From Alphaproteobacteria bacterium (GTDB lineage Bacteria; Pseudomonadota; Alphaproteobacteria; Rhizobiales; JAJFHC01): a stretch of DNA of 57,163 nt. The stretch lies in contig JAJFHD010000028.1 of assembly GCA_021775805.1 (NCBI GenBank), forward strand, positions 1 to 57,163. Direction: 5' to 3'. Shown piece by piece: positions 7,945 through 16,035 of this stretch (within the stretch, counting starts at the first letter, position 1; each line of letters begins with the position of its first letter). The translations under genes and the position numbers were made by a program. The notes beneath the pieces were generated by a model. It did not search any database, was not told where the DNA came from, and was given only the letters and a program-made list of their open reading frames with translations.

Positions 7945-8943
7945 TCAGGTCCTGTCCAATGCCACTGCAAGGTTTGTGGCCAGACGGCGGGCAAGCGCCG
8001 ATACGGCAAGTCTTCGATAGTGCGAAGCCGTGGATGTCGTGCGTTGCGGCGAGACCTGTTTCTGGACCAGTTTTTCCAGATCCATAAATGCGGCGGCGCG
8101 GTCGCTGCCGGGCGTGACCGGGGCAAATCCTTCGACCAGAAAGGGGCGTGAATTTGTGCCGGTCAGAGCGGCGGTAACCTCGATGGCGCCTTCGTCGGTC
8201 TTGCGGCAGGCGACGGCCACACCGGCAAGCGGAAAGTCGATTGCGCCCCGATGGCGCACCTTGGCGTAGGCCGACACGCTGGAGTTTTGGATATTTTGCG
8301 ATTCAATATGTACGGCAACGACGAACTCCCCGGGCTCAAGCCGAAGGTGATTGTCGCCGTCTTCGAGATAAAGGTCGGCAAGAGGCATGCGCCGGGAGCC
8401 GCCGGGGCCGGCCAGTTCAACCTCCGCGCCATGGACCAGCAGCGCCGGCGCCAGGTCGCCGCAGAACGCTGCCCGGCAACGGTTGCCCGCCGGCGCCACA
8501 TGGCAGATGTCGCCCTTGTACTTGAGGCAGAAGCCGTTTGATTTCCGCCACCAGTGGCTCTGGTTGTAGTAGATGCAGCGGGTGTCGAGGCACAGGTTGC
8601 CGCCGACCGTAGCCGCTGACCGGTGGCCGGGGCCGGCGATCGTATCGCAGGCTTCGGCGATGGCTGCGTAACGGCTGCGAATCTCGGGGTTGGTGGTGAC
8701 TTCGCGCAACGTTACACCGGCACCGATCGACAGTCCGGTGTTGCCGGTCTTTATGTAGCGCAGTTCCGGTATCCCGGTCAGGTCGACGAGAGTGTCCGTC
8801 TCGACCAGGCCGCGGCGCATATTGACGATCAGATCGGTGCCGCCCGCCAGAAACCGGCTGGCCGGGCGGGCGGTCAATGCCGCTACCGCCTGATTGACCG
8901 ACTCCGGGCGGACGATCTCAAATTCGGGCATGAGCTCGGTCAT
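7945..8943 (-). CDS. hcrB: 4-hydroxybenzoyl-CoA reductase, FAD/[4Fe-4S] beta subunit
   Basis: This is a 332-residue FAD-binding subunit of the xanthine oxidase family. [15 protein letters not shown] and SAATVGGNL are the FAD-binding motifs. The decisive mark is an inserted loop with cysteines at 123, 139, 147 and 156 (DTRCIYYNQ...NGFC...GDICHVAP...NRC), whose spacing matches the extra [4Fe-4S] site of Thauera HcrB; ordinary xanthine dehydrogenases lack it. The enzyme removes the phenolic hydroxyl of 4-hydroxybenzoyl-CoA reductively, and the extra cluster lets electrons run towards the molybdenum. The ATG at 8943 overlaps the hcrA stop as ATGA and has GGAGG upstream; longer reading-frame extensions upstream are antisense-like noise. 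Confidence 0.93.
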   Translation of the reverse strand: MTELMPEFEIVRPESVNQAVAALTARPASRFLAGGTDLIVNMRRGLVETDTLVDLTGIPELRYIKTGNTGLSIGAGVTLREVTTNPEIRSRYAAIAEACDTIAGPGHRSAATVGGNLCLDTRCIYYNQSHWWRKSNGFCLKYKGDICHVAPAGNRCRAAFCGDLAPALLVHGAEVELAGPGGSRRMPLADLYLEDGDNHLRLEPGEFVVAVHIESQNIQNSSVSAYAKVRHRGAIDFPLAGVAVACRKTDEGAIEVTAALTGTNSRPFLVEGFAPVTPGSDRAAAFMDLEKLVQKQVSPQRTTSTASHYRRLAVSALARRLATNLAVALDRT

Positions 8944-11270
8944 GATGCCTCCTTGCGGTTTGCCGCCTGCCGCAGTCGGCGCCGTTGCGCTACAAGAGCT
9001 TCCATAAGCCGGTCCGGTGTCAGGGGGAGGGTGTTGGTGTCGAGGCCGATGGCGTCGGCGACAGCATTGACGAGGGCGGGCGGAAAGCCCGACAGCGCGC
9101 CTTCGCCGGCTTCCTTGGCGCCGAATGGTCCGAGAGGGTCGATGGTCTCGACAATATGGACCTCGATATCGGGCGACTCGACAATCGTCGGCATGCGGTA
9201 TTCGAGCAGGCTTGCGTGAACCGGCAAACCTTCCGCATAAACGGTTTCCTCGCACATGGCCTGGCCCATTCCCATCCATACGGAGCCTTCGATCTGGCCT
9301 TCCACTGCCAGCGGATTGATGGCAAATCCACAATCGAGGGCGGCCCAGACCTTTTCGACCGCGATTGTGCCGGTGTTCACGTCAACGTCGACTTCAACCA
9401 CCTGGGCGGCATAGCTGAAGCCCATGGTCGATCCAACGGCACCGCCACGGTGCTTGCCGCCCTGGGCTTCCGGTGGACAGGTGAAGGTGCCCTTGACGGT
9501 GATTGTTCCGTCTTCGGCCAGGGCTGCCGTGGCGACGTCGGCAAAGGACATCATCGATTGCTCGCTGCCGCGAACCGAAAAGGTTTCTGCCGTGCAGTCG
9601 ATATCGTCCGGGTCGGCGTCGAGTTTCCGGGCGGCGGCGGCGACGAGAATTTCGCGCAGGCGCTTGGCGGCCTCGATGGCGGCGTTGCCGACCATGAACG
9701 TGACGCGCGAGGAGTACGACCCGTTGTCCTTCGGCGTGATCGCGCTGTCATTGGCGATCACCCGGATCCGGGCGAGATCGACGCTGAGGATATCGGCGGC
9801 CGCCAGGGCGACCATGGTGGTAGAGCCCTGGCCGATGTCCGAGGCGCCGGTAAAGGCGCTGATGCTGCCGTCGAAGTCGAGTTTCAGACTGACGACGGCA
9901 TGGGGTTCGCCGGTCCAGTGTACCGGTTTCGCCGCACCGCTGACATAGTGGGAACAGGCCATGCCAAGCCCGCGGCCAGGCGGCAGTTCAGCCTTGCGCC
10001 GGTGCCAGCCGCTGGCGGCTTCGACCTTGTCGAGACATTCGGGCAGGCCGTAACTGTTGACCATCAGGTCGTTGAGCGTGCGGGTGGGTGCCGTCAGCAG
10101 GTTGGCGCGGCGTACGGCAAACGGATCGAGACCCAGTTGTCGTGCCATGCGGTCGAGCAGACATTCGAACGCATGGCGCACGTCGACGGTGCCGTGGCCG
10201 CGCATAGCGCCGCACGGCGGCAGGTTCGCATAGACCCGTTGGCCGTCATACTTGACCGCCGGAATGTCGTAGAGACCGTGAAGCAGGGCGCCCGCGTAGA
10301 GAATTGTTACCAGACCATATCCCGCATAGGCTCCGCCGCGCTGGGTCACCTGGCATTCCGCAGCCGTAATGCGGCCGTCGCCTGTCAAGCCAATCTTGAT
10401 GTCGACCAGGGTGTCCGGGCGGCCACGATGGGTGATCAGGGTCTCTTCGCGGGTCAACCGCATCATCACCTTGCCGCCCGCCGCGCGCGCCAGCATGCCC
10501 GCAATCAATTCGAAGTTAAGCGTCTCGGTTCGCGATCCGAAGCCACCGCCAACGAAGGGCTTGATGACACGGATGTGCGAGGTGTCCATGCCGAGGCAGC
10601 GTGCCAGCATCAGGTGAACATAGAAGGGGACCTGGGAGACTGAATGCAGCGTCAACCGGTCGCGCTCCGCGTCGTAGTCGGCGAGTGCGGCGTGGGGTTC
10701 GAGTTGAGCATGGTTGACCTCGGCGCAGTCGAACTGTTCGGAACAGACCAGATCGGCCGCGGCAAACCCGGCTGCGACGTCACCGAACTCATGGTGGACC
10801 TCGCGCTCGATGTTTCCGGGCCTGTCGTCGTGCAGCAAAGCCGCATCCGGGGCCCGGGCGTCGGCCGCCGTATAGGCGGCAGGCAATTCGCGGATTTCCA
10901 GCTCGATCATTTCCAGCGCCCGTTCTGCCGTGCGGGCATCGGCCGCGGCCACGGCGGCAACCGGCTCGCCCCGGTAGCGCACCTTGTCGCGGGCAAGCGG
11001 AAACTCGTTCATGGCGATGGGGATGACACCGTAGGTGTGAGGGCAATCCGCGCCGGTAACGATGGCTTGGACGCCGGGAAGTGCCGATGCCTTTGCAACA
11101 TCGAGCCGAACGATCTCGCCGTGGCTGACCGGACTGCGCAGGATACGTCCTGTCAGCGCATCCGCTGTATCAAGGTCGGCAGTATAGAGTGCCTTTCCGG
11201 TGACTTTCTCCAGGCCATCGATCAACGGAACCGAGCTGCCGGCGATTCGAGGTTTGGTTGATGCGGTCAT
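8940..11270 (-). CDS. hcrA: 4-hydroxybenzoyl-CoA reductase, molybdopterin alpha subunit
   Basis: This is a 776-residue molybdenum subunit, close in length to Thauera HcrA. It has the xanthine-oxidase family order: an N-terminal a/b hammerhead domain (about 1-130), then the molybdopterin-binding domain with [31 protein letters not shown] and the C-terminal catalytic-Glu region [15 protein letters not shown]. The start at 11270 overlaps the hcrC stop in an ATGA. Together with the [4Fe-4S]-bearing HcrB this identifies a ring-dehydroxylating reductase that converts 4-hydroxybenzoyl-CoA to benzoyl-CoA. No benzoyl-CoA reductase genes are in the window, so the downstream ring reduction must be encoded elsewhere or the product has another fate. 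Confidence 0.9.
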   Translation of the reverse strand: MTASTKPRIAGSSVPLIDGLEKVTGKALYTADLDTADALTGRILRSPVSHGEIVRLDVAKASALPGVQAIVTGADCPHTYGVIPIAMNEFPLARDKVRYRGEPVAAVAAADARTAERALEMIELEIRELPAAYTAADARAPDAALLHDDRPGNIEREVHHEFGDVAAGFAAADLVCSEQFDCAEVNHAQLEPHAALADYDAERDRLTLHSVSQVPFYVHLMLARCLGMDTSHIRVIKPFVGGGFGSRTETLNFELIAGMLARAAGGKVMMRLTREETLITHRGRPDTLVDIKIGLTGDGRITAAECQVTQRGGAYAGYGLVTILYAGALLHGLYDIPAVKYDGQRVYANLPPCGAMRGHGTVDVRHAFECLLDRMARQLGLDPFAVRRANLLTAPTRTLNDLMVNSYGLPECLDKVEAASGWHRRKAELPPGRGLGMACSHYVSGAAKPVHWTGEPHAVVSLKLDFDGSISAFTGASDIGQGSTTMVALAAADILSVDLARIRVIANDSAITPKDNGSYSSRVTFMVGNAAIEAAKRLREILVAAAARKLDADPDDIDCTAETFSVRGSEQSMMSFADVATAALAEDGTITVKGTFTCPPEAQGGKHRGGAVGSTMGFSYAAQVVEVDVDVNTGTIAVEKVWAALDCGFAINPLAVEGQIEGSVWMGMGQAMCEETVYAEGLPVHASLLEYRMPTIVESPDIEVHIVETIDPLGPFGAKEAGEGALSGFPPALVNAVADAIGLDTNTLPLTPDRLMEALVAQRRRLRQAANRKEAS

Positions 11271-11734
11271 TCGCCTGTTCCGGCTGCGGCGCGCACCGAA
11301 TGGATGATTTTGACATAACCCGTGCAGCGGCACAGGTTGCCGCCCAGTGCCGAACGGATCTCCTTGTCATCGGGATTGGGAGACCGGCGCAACAGGCCCT
11401 CGGCTGCCATGATCATACCGGGCGTGCAGAACCCGCATTGTGCGCCGAGATTTTCGTGAAAGGAACGCTGAAGGGCCGAAAGCCTGCCATTGCTCGCCTG
11501 TCCCTCAATAGTTTCGATATCGCGATCCCGGCACGCTGCCGTCAGGGTGATGCAGGCCGGTCTGGGCTGGCCGTCGACCAGCACCGTGCAGGCGCCGCAT
11601 TCGCCGCCGTCGCAGCCTTTCTTGGCGCCGGTCAGGTGTTTGATCTCGCGCAGGTAGTCAATCAGCAGGAGATTGTCCGGCACGGCATCTTCGCATTGAG
11701 TGCCGTTTATCCTGAGGCTGATGAGCCGTTTCAT
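11267..11734 (-). CDS. hcrC: 4-hydroxybenzoyl-CoA reductase, [2Fe-2S] gamma subunit
   Basis: This is a 155-residue two-cluster ferredoxin-like subunit. The plant-type cluster uses Cys41, 46, 49 and 61 ([16 protein letters not shown]); the second uses Cys100, 103, 135 and 137 (QCGFCTPG...NLCRCTGY). It is the first gene of the operon hcrC-hcrA-hcrB-DUF2249-membrane protein, which runs leftwards with four-base overlaps at most junctions. Palindrome site B and a good promoter lie just upstream of it. It passes electrons between the FAD/[4Fe-4S] subunit and the molybdenum centre. Confidence 0.92.
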   Translation of the reverse strand: MKRLISLRINGTQCEDAVPDNLLLIDYLREIKHLTGAKKGCDGGECGACTVLVDGQPRPACITLTAACRDRDIETIEGQASNGRLSALQRSFHENLGAQCGFCTPGMIMAAEGLLRRSPNPDDKEIRSALGGNLCRCTGYVKIIHSVRAAAGTGE

Positions 11735-11773
11735 GGACTGGACCTTTCACGCATTGTTGATTGGCAAAATACA

Positions 11774-11791
11774 TATTTCGGTACTATTATA
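11774..11791. promoter_or_regulatory. Palindromic operator candidate, site B
   Basis: TATTT-CG-GTAC-TA-TTATA is the second copy of the 18-bp palindrome-like motif. It lies 40 bases upstream of the hcrC start and about 200 bases upstream of the GNAT/Rrf2 pair that runs the other way, so it could control both and give autoregulation. Its right half overlaps the predicted -10 element of the hcrC promoter, which fits repression. Confidence 0.65.
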
Positions 11792-11813
11792 CTAAATTAG
11801 AACCAAAGAGTGA
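11786..11813 (-). promoter_or_regulatory. Promoter candidate of the hcr operon
   Basis: Read leftwards, TTCACT (11813-11808) and a perfect TATAAT (11791-11786) are separated by 16 bases, which would start transcription near 11779, about 45 bases before the hcrC ATG. The -10 element lies inside palindrome site B. Confidence 0.5.
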
Positions 11814-11992
11814 ACCCATTATTTGCGACGTCGGGGCATACGGTGGGTCGTGGCCGGTTCACGCGCCCCACGTCCGATAGCGAAAGTTGCATGTCTACTG
11901 TCACCTGTCCTAATAAATGTGGCAGTATTGGAATAGATTCGCGTTGGCGTGACTATTTGCGGAACAGCCACCATGACCCGGAGATGGCCGGT

Positions 11993-12487
11993 ATGAATAA
12001 AAGTTCACAACCCGCGGCAGAGGGCGTCGGCAACACCGTCAAGATCCGTGCGGCGGTCGAGGCCGACCTTGGTCCCGTGGCAAGCCTAGACGAGCGTGTG
12101 ACCGGGATCGGAAAACTGGACTACTGGCACGACATATATGAGCGCTATTCCACGCGGCGGACACAACAACGGTTTTTCCTGGTCGCGGAGCCGGCCCAGC
12201 CGATGCCGGGTCGTTCGATCCTGGGGTATATCGTCGGCGCGGTGAGAGCGTGGGAATTCGGTTCCGAACCGTGTGGCTGGATTTTTGCCTTTTCGGTCGA
12301 TCCCGACAGCCGTCTGCAAGGCCTTGGAGAACACTTGTTCGAAGCAATCTCCGACAAGTTCATGGCGGCCGGAATCACGACGATGCGGACGATGGTGGCC
12401 CGTGACAACCAGTTGCACATGGCCTTTTTCCGCAGCGAAGGCATGACTGCCGGTCCCTACATCCAGCTTGAGAAAGAACTGGACTGA
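11993..12487 (+). CDS. GNAT family acetyltransferase, BadL-like
   Basis: This is a 164-residue GNAT enzyme with the acetyl-CoA loop FSVDPDSRLQGLGEHLF near residue 100. The ATG at 11993 has GGAG nine bases upstream; upstream in-frame starts lack one and add non-homologous sequence. It directly precedes the Rrf2 regulator (30 bases). In Rhodopseudomonas palustris the GNAT BadL is paired with the Rrf2 repressor BadM and makes acetamidobenzoates that relieve BadM repression; the same gene pair here suggests an equivalent sensing device. It is also related to the tandem GNATs at 3861-4911. The acceptor is not shown by the sequence. Confidence 0.8.
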   Translation: MNKSSQPAAEGVGNTVKIRAAVEADLGPVASLDERVTGIGKLDYWHDIYERYSTRRTQQRFFLVAEPAQPMPGRSILGYIVGAVRAWEFGSEPCGWIFAFSVDPDSRLQGLGEHLFEAISDKFMAAGITTMRTMVARDNQLHMAFFRSEGMTAGPYIQLEKELD

Positions 12488-12517
12488 CATGACGGCGCAA
12501 GTACACAGGTGGCGCCC

Positions 12518-12997
12518 ATGAAGTTGCAGGTCTCAAGCCGCCTTGCGATCTTTGCCCTGATCGAACTTGCCGCCGATCCGGAGCGGCAGGTTTCGGTTGC
12601 CGAAATCGGCGAGAAATACGGTGTCTCCGCACACCATCTGGCTAAAGTGATGCACACCCTGGGACGCGCCGGATTGGTGCGGTCGATCCGCGGCGTCGGG
12701 GGCGGGCACAGCTTTTCGGGCAACGCCCGGCGCACGACACTGCTTGATGTCATCATGCTGTTCGAGGACGTGTCGCCGGGGAATGACGAACTGGATTCGC
12801 AGTCCGATGCAACGCAGGCCGGTCAGGCGCTGCGTCAGGTGCTCAACGAGGTTGACGACATCGCCCGTGCCACGCTTGGCGCAATAACCATCTCAACCAT
12901 GCTCAAGCAAATTGAACGCCGCAAGGCCGGGGCCTCCGACAGCAGCAAAACGAGCAAAGGCAAAACGGCTCAAGCCGGCGCCGCGGTCGTCGACTGA
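12518..12997 (+). CDS. Rrf2 family transcriptional regulator, BadM-like, no cysteines
   Basis: This is a 159-residue Rrf2 protein. The winged helix-turn-helix occupies residues 1-60 (LAIFALIELA, then SVAEIGEKYGVSAHHLAKVMHTL and the wing VRSIRGVGGGHSF). The dimerisation helix follows and the last 25 residues are a Lys/Ser/Ala-rich tail. There is no cysteine anywhere, so it cannot carry the Fe-S cluster of IscR, NsrR or RirA. BadM, an Rrf2 repressor of benzoate genes, is the nearest functional model, supported by the adjacent GNAT. I infer that it binds the three palindromes at 5464, 11774 and 13456. The ATG at 12518 fits the family N-terminus better than the GTG three codons earlier. Confidence 0.85.
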   Translation: MKLQVSSRLAIFALIELAADPERQVSVAEIGEKYGVSAHHLAKVMHTLGRAGLVRSIRGVGGGHSFSGNARRTTLLDVIMLFEDVSPGNDELDSQSDATQAGQALRQVLNEVDDIARATLGAITISTMLKQIERRKAGASDSSKTSKGKTAQAGAAVVD

Positions 12998-12998
12998 A

Positions 12999-13400
12999 TT
13001 ATGGTGCGGCGGGGATGACCGCCGTGGCTTCCAGTTCGATCTTTGCCGGATGGTCGAGCAGATCCGACACAAAAATCATGCTCATGGCGGGGAAGTGTTT
13101 TCCCATGAGTGCGCGCCAGATCTTTCCAAGCTGTGGCCGCGCCGCAAGGTATTGCGGTTTGTCGCAGCAATACGCGGTCATGCGACAGATATGTTCCGGA
13201 CGCCCGCCGCCCTGCGCCAGTACCGCCAGAACGTTTTTCAGCGCCTGCTCAAACTGCGGAATAAGATCCTCGCTCGCAAATACCTGCTGTTCGTTCCAGC
13301 CGACCTGTCCGGCGATGAAGGCGATCTGATCCGCTGGAACCATTATGCCGTTTGCATATCCGATCGGTGGTGACCATTGAGGCGGGTGAAGTATGTGCAT
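12999..13400 (-). CDS. RidA/YjgF family protein
   Basis: This is a 133-residue protein of the RidA (YER057c/UK114) superfamily: VPADQIAFIAGQVGWNEQ at the front, FEQALKNVLAVLAQGG in the middle helix and IFVSDLLDHPAKIELEATAVIP at the end. Canonical RidA deaminates reactive enamines and uses an Arg near the C-terminal RxxxEI motif; here the region reads HPAKIELEA, so the Arg is replaced and the catalytic type is uncertain. It is transcribed divergently from the CoA ligase with palindrome site C between them, and ends two bases from the Rrf2 stop. The ATG at 13400 has AGGA upstream. Confidence 0.85.
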   Translation of the reverse strand: MHILHPPQWSPPIGYANGIMVPADQIAFIAGQVGWNEQQVFASEDLIPQFEQALKNVLAVLAQGGGRPEHICRMTAYCCDKPQYLAARPQLGKIWRALMGKHFPAMSMIFVSDLLDHPAKIELEATAVIPAAP

Positions 13401-13455
13401 GGCGGTGTTCCTGAATGCAGGGTGCAAGATTAAGATTGAACTGATCGAATAATAG

Positions 13456-13473
13456 TATTAACGTACTCTAATA
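13456..13473. promoter_or_regulatory. Palindromic operator candidate, site C
   Basis: TATTA-AC-GTAC-TC-TAATA is the most symmetric of the three copies: all five outer and four central bases are self-complementary. It sits between the ridA-like gene (start 13400) and the CoA ligase (start 13552), about 55 and 78 bases from the start codons, so one bound dimer could control both directions. Confidence 0.7.
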
Positions 13474-13551
13474 CGATTTTTCGATCAAGCCTTTGCTCAA
13501 AGGCGTTTGGAGCAACGCCCGGGCACCGCTGGAACACAGGGGTGAACACGC

Positions 13552-15087
13552 ATGGAATTTCCACGTCAATACAACGCGGTCGGTGATTTTGTTGACCGGA
13601 ACGTGCTTGAGGGGCACGGCAGCAAAGTCGCGTTTATCGATGATCGCCAAAGCCTGACTTATCGGGAGTTGCAATCGGGTACCGGAAAAGTGGCAAATAT
13701 CCTGAGCAGTCTTCAGATCAGGCGTGAAGGCCGTATCGCCATGCTGATGCTTGATACCGTGGACTTTCCGATCGTATTTTGGGGTGCCGTGCGGGCAGGG
13801 GTTGTGCCGGTGTGCCTGAACACGTTGCTGACAACGCAACAATACGCGTACATGCTGTCGGACAGCCGGGCCGAAGCGCTGATTGTTTCGCGTGAATTGC
13901 TGCCGGTTGTGGCACCGATACTTGGCGCACTCCCGTCGCTTCAGAACGTCGTTGTCGTTGACGGAGAGGCTGGCGAACATCACGCCTTTGAAAACCTGTT
14001 TGCCGCCGCAAGCGACGAGTTCGAGACCGCCGAGACCTGTGCCGACGAAACTGCGTTCTGGCTTTACTCTTCGGGCTCCACAGGCGATCCCAAGGGGGTC
14101 AGGCATGTTCATTCGAGCCCGATGTATGTTGCTGGCCACTACGGCAAAGGCGTTCTGGGCATAGAGCACGACGATATCTGTTTTTCCGCGGCAAAACTGT
14201 TCTTTGCCTACGGGCTTGGAGCGGGCATGGCGGTGCCGATGTCGGTGGGGGCAACCACAATCTTGCTGCCGCAACGGCCAACCCCCGCATCCGTCCTGGA
14301 GGTCCTGAAACGGCATCAGCCGACGATCTATTTCGGTGTTCCGACGCTCTATGCCGCGCTGTTGGCCGACCCCGACTGCTTGCCGCAAAACAGTTCGGCA
14401 AAATTGCGTCTGTGCGTATCGGCCGGCGAGGCGTTGCCCGAAGAGGTCGGCAAGACCTGGAAGCAACGCATGGGCGTGGACATTCTTGACGGTATCGGAT
14501 CAACCGAAATGCTGCATGTGTTTTTGTCCAACCGGCCCGGCGACATTCGGTATGGCACGTCGGGCAAGGCGTTTGACGGCTACAGGCTGCGGCTTGTGGA
14601 TGATGACGGACTGGAACCCGGCACCGGCGAGATCGGCGAGCTTCTGGTAAGCGGCGGATCGGCTGCGGACGGCTACTGGAACCAGCGTGAAAAATCGCGC
14701 GCCACTTTTGAAGGGGCCTGGACCCGAACCGGCGACAAGTATTTTCAGGACGATGACGGGTACTACCATTACTGCGGCCGAACCGACGACATGTTCAAGG
14801 TGAGTGGCCGATGGGTGTCGCCGTTCGAGGTTGAGCAGGCGCTGGTATCTCACCCGGACGTTCTCGAGGCGGCCGTTGTCGCCAAGGAAGACGAGGAAGG
14901 GCTGGTGAAGCCGAAAGCGTTTGTCGTCCTGAAGGGCGGCGCCAATGCGGACGGTCTGTTTGATCCGCTGAAGGCGCATGTGAAATCGTCCGTCGGCGCC
15001 TGGAAATACCCGAGGTGGGTCGACTTCGTCAGCGAGCTGCCGAAGACGGCAACCGGTAAGATCCAGCGCTACAAGCTCCGCGGCTGA
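13552..15087 (+). CDS. Benzoate-CoA ligase family protein (probable 4-hydroxybenzoate-CoA ligase)
   Basis: This is a 511-residue AMP-forming acyl-CoA synthetase. The P-loop YSSGSTGDPKGVRH, the A5 region DGIGSTEMLHVF and the hinge YHYCGRTDDMFKVSGRWVSP are all present and match the benzoate/hydroxybenzoate ligase subfamily. The C-terminus carries PKTATGK (residues 497-503), the P-x4-GK motif in which Lys503 is the catalytic and acetylation-controlled lysine in BadA and HbaA. Linkage to 4-hydroxybenzoyl-CoA reductase by the shared palindrome makes 4-hydroxybenzoate the likely substrate, though a different aromatic acid is possible. It is the first gene of an eight-gene rightward operon. Confidence 0.85.
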   Translation: MEFPRQYNAVGDFVDRNVLEGHGSKVAFIDDRQSLTYRELQSGTGKVANILSSLQIRREGRIAMLMLDTVDFPIVFWGAVRAGVVPVCLNTLLTTQQYAYMLSDSRAEALIVSRELLPVVAPILGALPSLQNVVVVDGEAGEHHAFENLFAAASDEFETAETCADETAFWLYSSGSTGDPKGVRHVHSSPMYVAGHYGKGVLGIEHDDICFSAAKLFFAYGLGAGMAVPMSVGATTILLPQRPTPASVLEVLKRHQPTIYFGVPTLYAALLADPDCLPQNSSAKLRLCVSAGEALPEEVGKTWKQRMGVDILDGIGSTEMLHVFLSNRPGDIRYGTSGKAFDGYRLRLVDDDGLEPGTGEIGELLVSGGSAADGYWNQREKSRATFEGAWTRTGDKYFQDDDGYYHYCGRTDDMFKVSGRWVSPFEVEQALVSHPDVLEAAVVAKEDEEGLVKPKAFVVLKGGANADGLFDPLKAHVKSSVGAWKYPRWVDFVSELPKTATGKIQRYKLRG

Positions 15088-15147
15088 ATGCCTGAAGAAA
15101 CCGGCACGCGGATGCCGCAAGGAGGAAGAGATGAAGGAGGGGATTGC

Positions 15148-16035
15148 GTGAACGCAAGACGCGTCTTGGAAGCCCGGTCGGTTTTCATCACGGGGGCAAC
15201 TTCGGGTATCGGTCTGGCCACGGCTGGCGTCCTGTCTGCAGAAGGTTTTCGTGTTTTTGGCGGTGTTGAGCCCGGTGAGAGCAGCACTGCACTCCAAAAC
15301 GCCGGTGCCGAGTTGGTGCCGCTCGATGTGACAGACCAGGCGAGTTTGAATTCCGCCTTCGTGTCCATAGAGGACAAGACCGGGACGGTGCCGTTGTGGG
15401 GGCTTGTCAATTGTGCCGGCGTGGTTGCAGCCGGACCGGTCGAACGGCACAGCATGGACGAAGCACGCCGGGTGTTCGACGTCAATGTGCTCGGGGTCTT
15501 TGCCACCAGTCAGACATTCCTGCCCCTCATCCGAAAGGCGCACGGCCGGATTGTGAACATCAGTTCACTGTCGGGTCTGCTCGCAGTTCCTTTCATGGGC
15601 CCCTACAATGCGTCGAAGGCCGCGATCGAATCCCTCTCGGATACGATGCGTCGGGAGCTGCAGCCCCTCGGCGTTGACGTCATTGCCATCCAGCCCGGCG
15701 TTACCCGCACACCGATGTGGGACAAGGCCGAAGAGATCGACCTGACGCCCTATCAGGGCAGTGCCTATGAGCATGCTGTTGCCAGGGTCAAGGGCAAGGC
15801 GGTGCGGAAAGGGCGCCGGGGACAGCCGCCGGACCGTGTGGCCCGGGCGATCCTGCGCGCACTGTCCGCTGAAAATCCGCCCTCGCGACTCCGTGTTCAA
15901 CGCCGACGCTCTTCAAGCCTTTTCTACTCTTTGCTGCCCCTGATTTCGGATCGGATCATCGACCGCAAAGTGGCGGAAGTTGTCTGGGGCGGGATAACGG
16001 ATCGGAAAGAAATTACGATGGACTCGTCGACATGA
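15148..16035 (+). CDS. Short-chain dehydrogenase/reductase
   Basis: This is a 295-residue classical SDR: VFITGATSGIGLATA for the NAD(P) site, NCAG, then ISSLSGLLAVPFMGPYNASKAA with Ser and YxxxK of the catalytic triad. The C-terminal 60 residues are basic, then hydrophobic (SLFYSLLPLISDRI), as in membrane-associated retinol-dehydrogenase-like SDRs. The GTG at 15148 is chosen because AAGGAGG lies seven bases upstream; an ATG at 15088 directly after the ligase stop is in frame but adds 20 residues unlike the family. A six-codon frame (15131-15151) with its own ribosome site ends across this GTG (GTGA). The stop overlaps the next start. The substrate is unknown. Confidence 0.85.
   Translation: MNARRVLEARSVFITGATSGIGLATAGVLSAEGFRVFGGVEPGESSTALQNAGAELVPLDVTDQASLNSAFVSIEDKTGTVPLWGLVNCAGVVAAGPVERHSMDEARRVFDVNVLGVFATSQTFLPLIRKAHGRIVNISSLSGLLAVPFMGPYNASKAAIESLSDTMRRELQPLGVDVIAIQPGVTRTPMWDKAEEIDLTPYQGSAYEHAVARVKGKAVRKGRRGQPPDRVARAILRALSAENPPSRLRVQRRRSSSLFYSLLPLISDRIIDRKVAEVVWGGITDRKEITMDSST

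Noticed and set aside
8985..10643. Long plus-strand open frame (552 codons) inside hcrA
   Set aside because: It is antisense to a well-conserved molybdenum subunit and shows only the low-complexity composition expected from a GC-rich shadow frame.
12518..12997. NsrR or IscR identity for the Rrf2 regulator
   Set aside because: The protein has no cysteine, so it cannot hold the Fe-S cluster these sensors need.
13468..15543. Minus-strand frames across the ligase and SDR
   Set aside because: Both genes on the plus strand have full catalytic motifs; the antisense frames have none.
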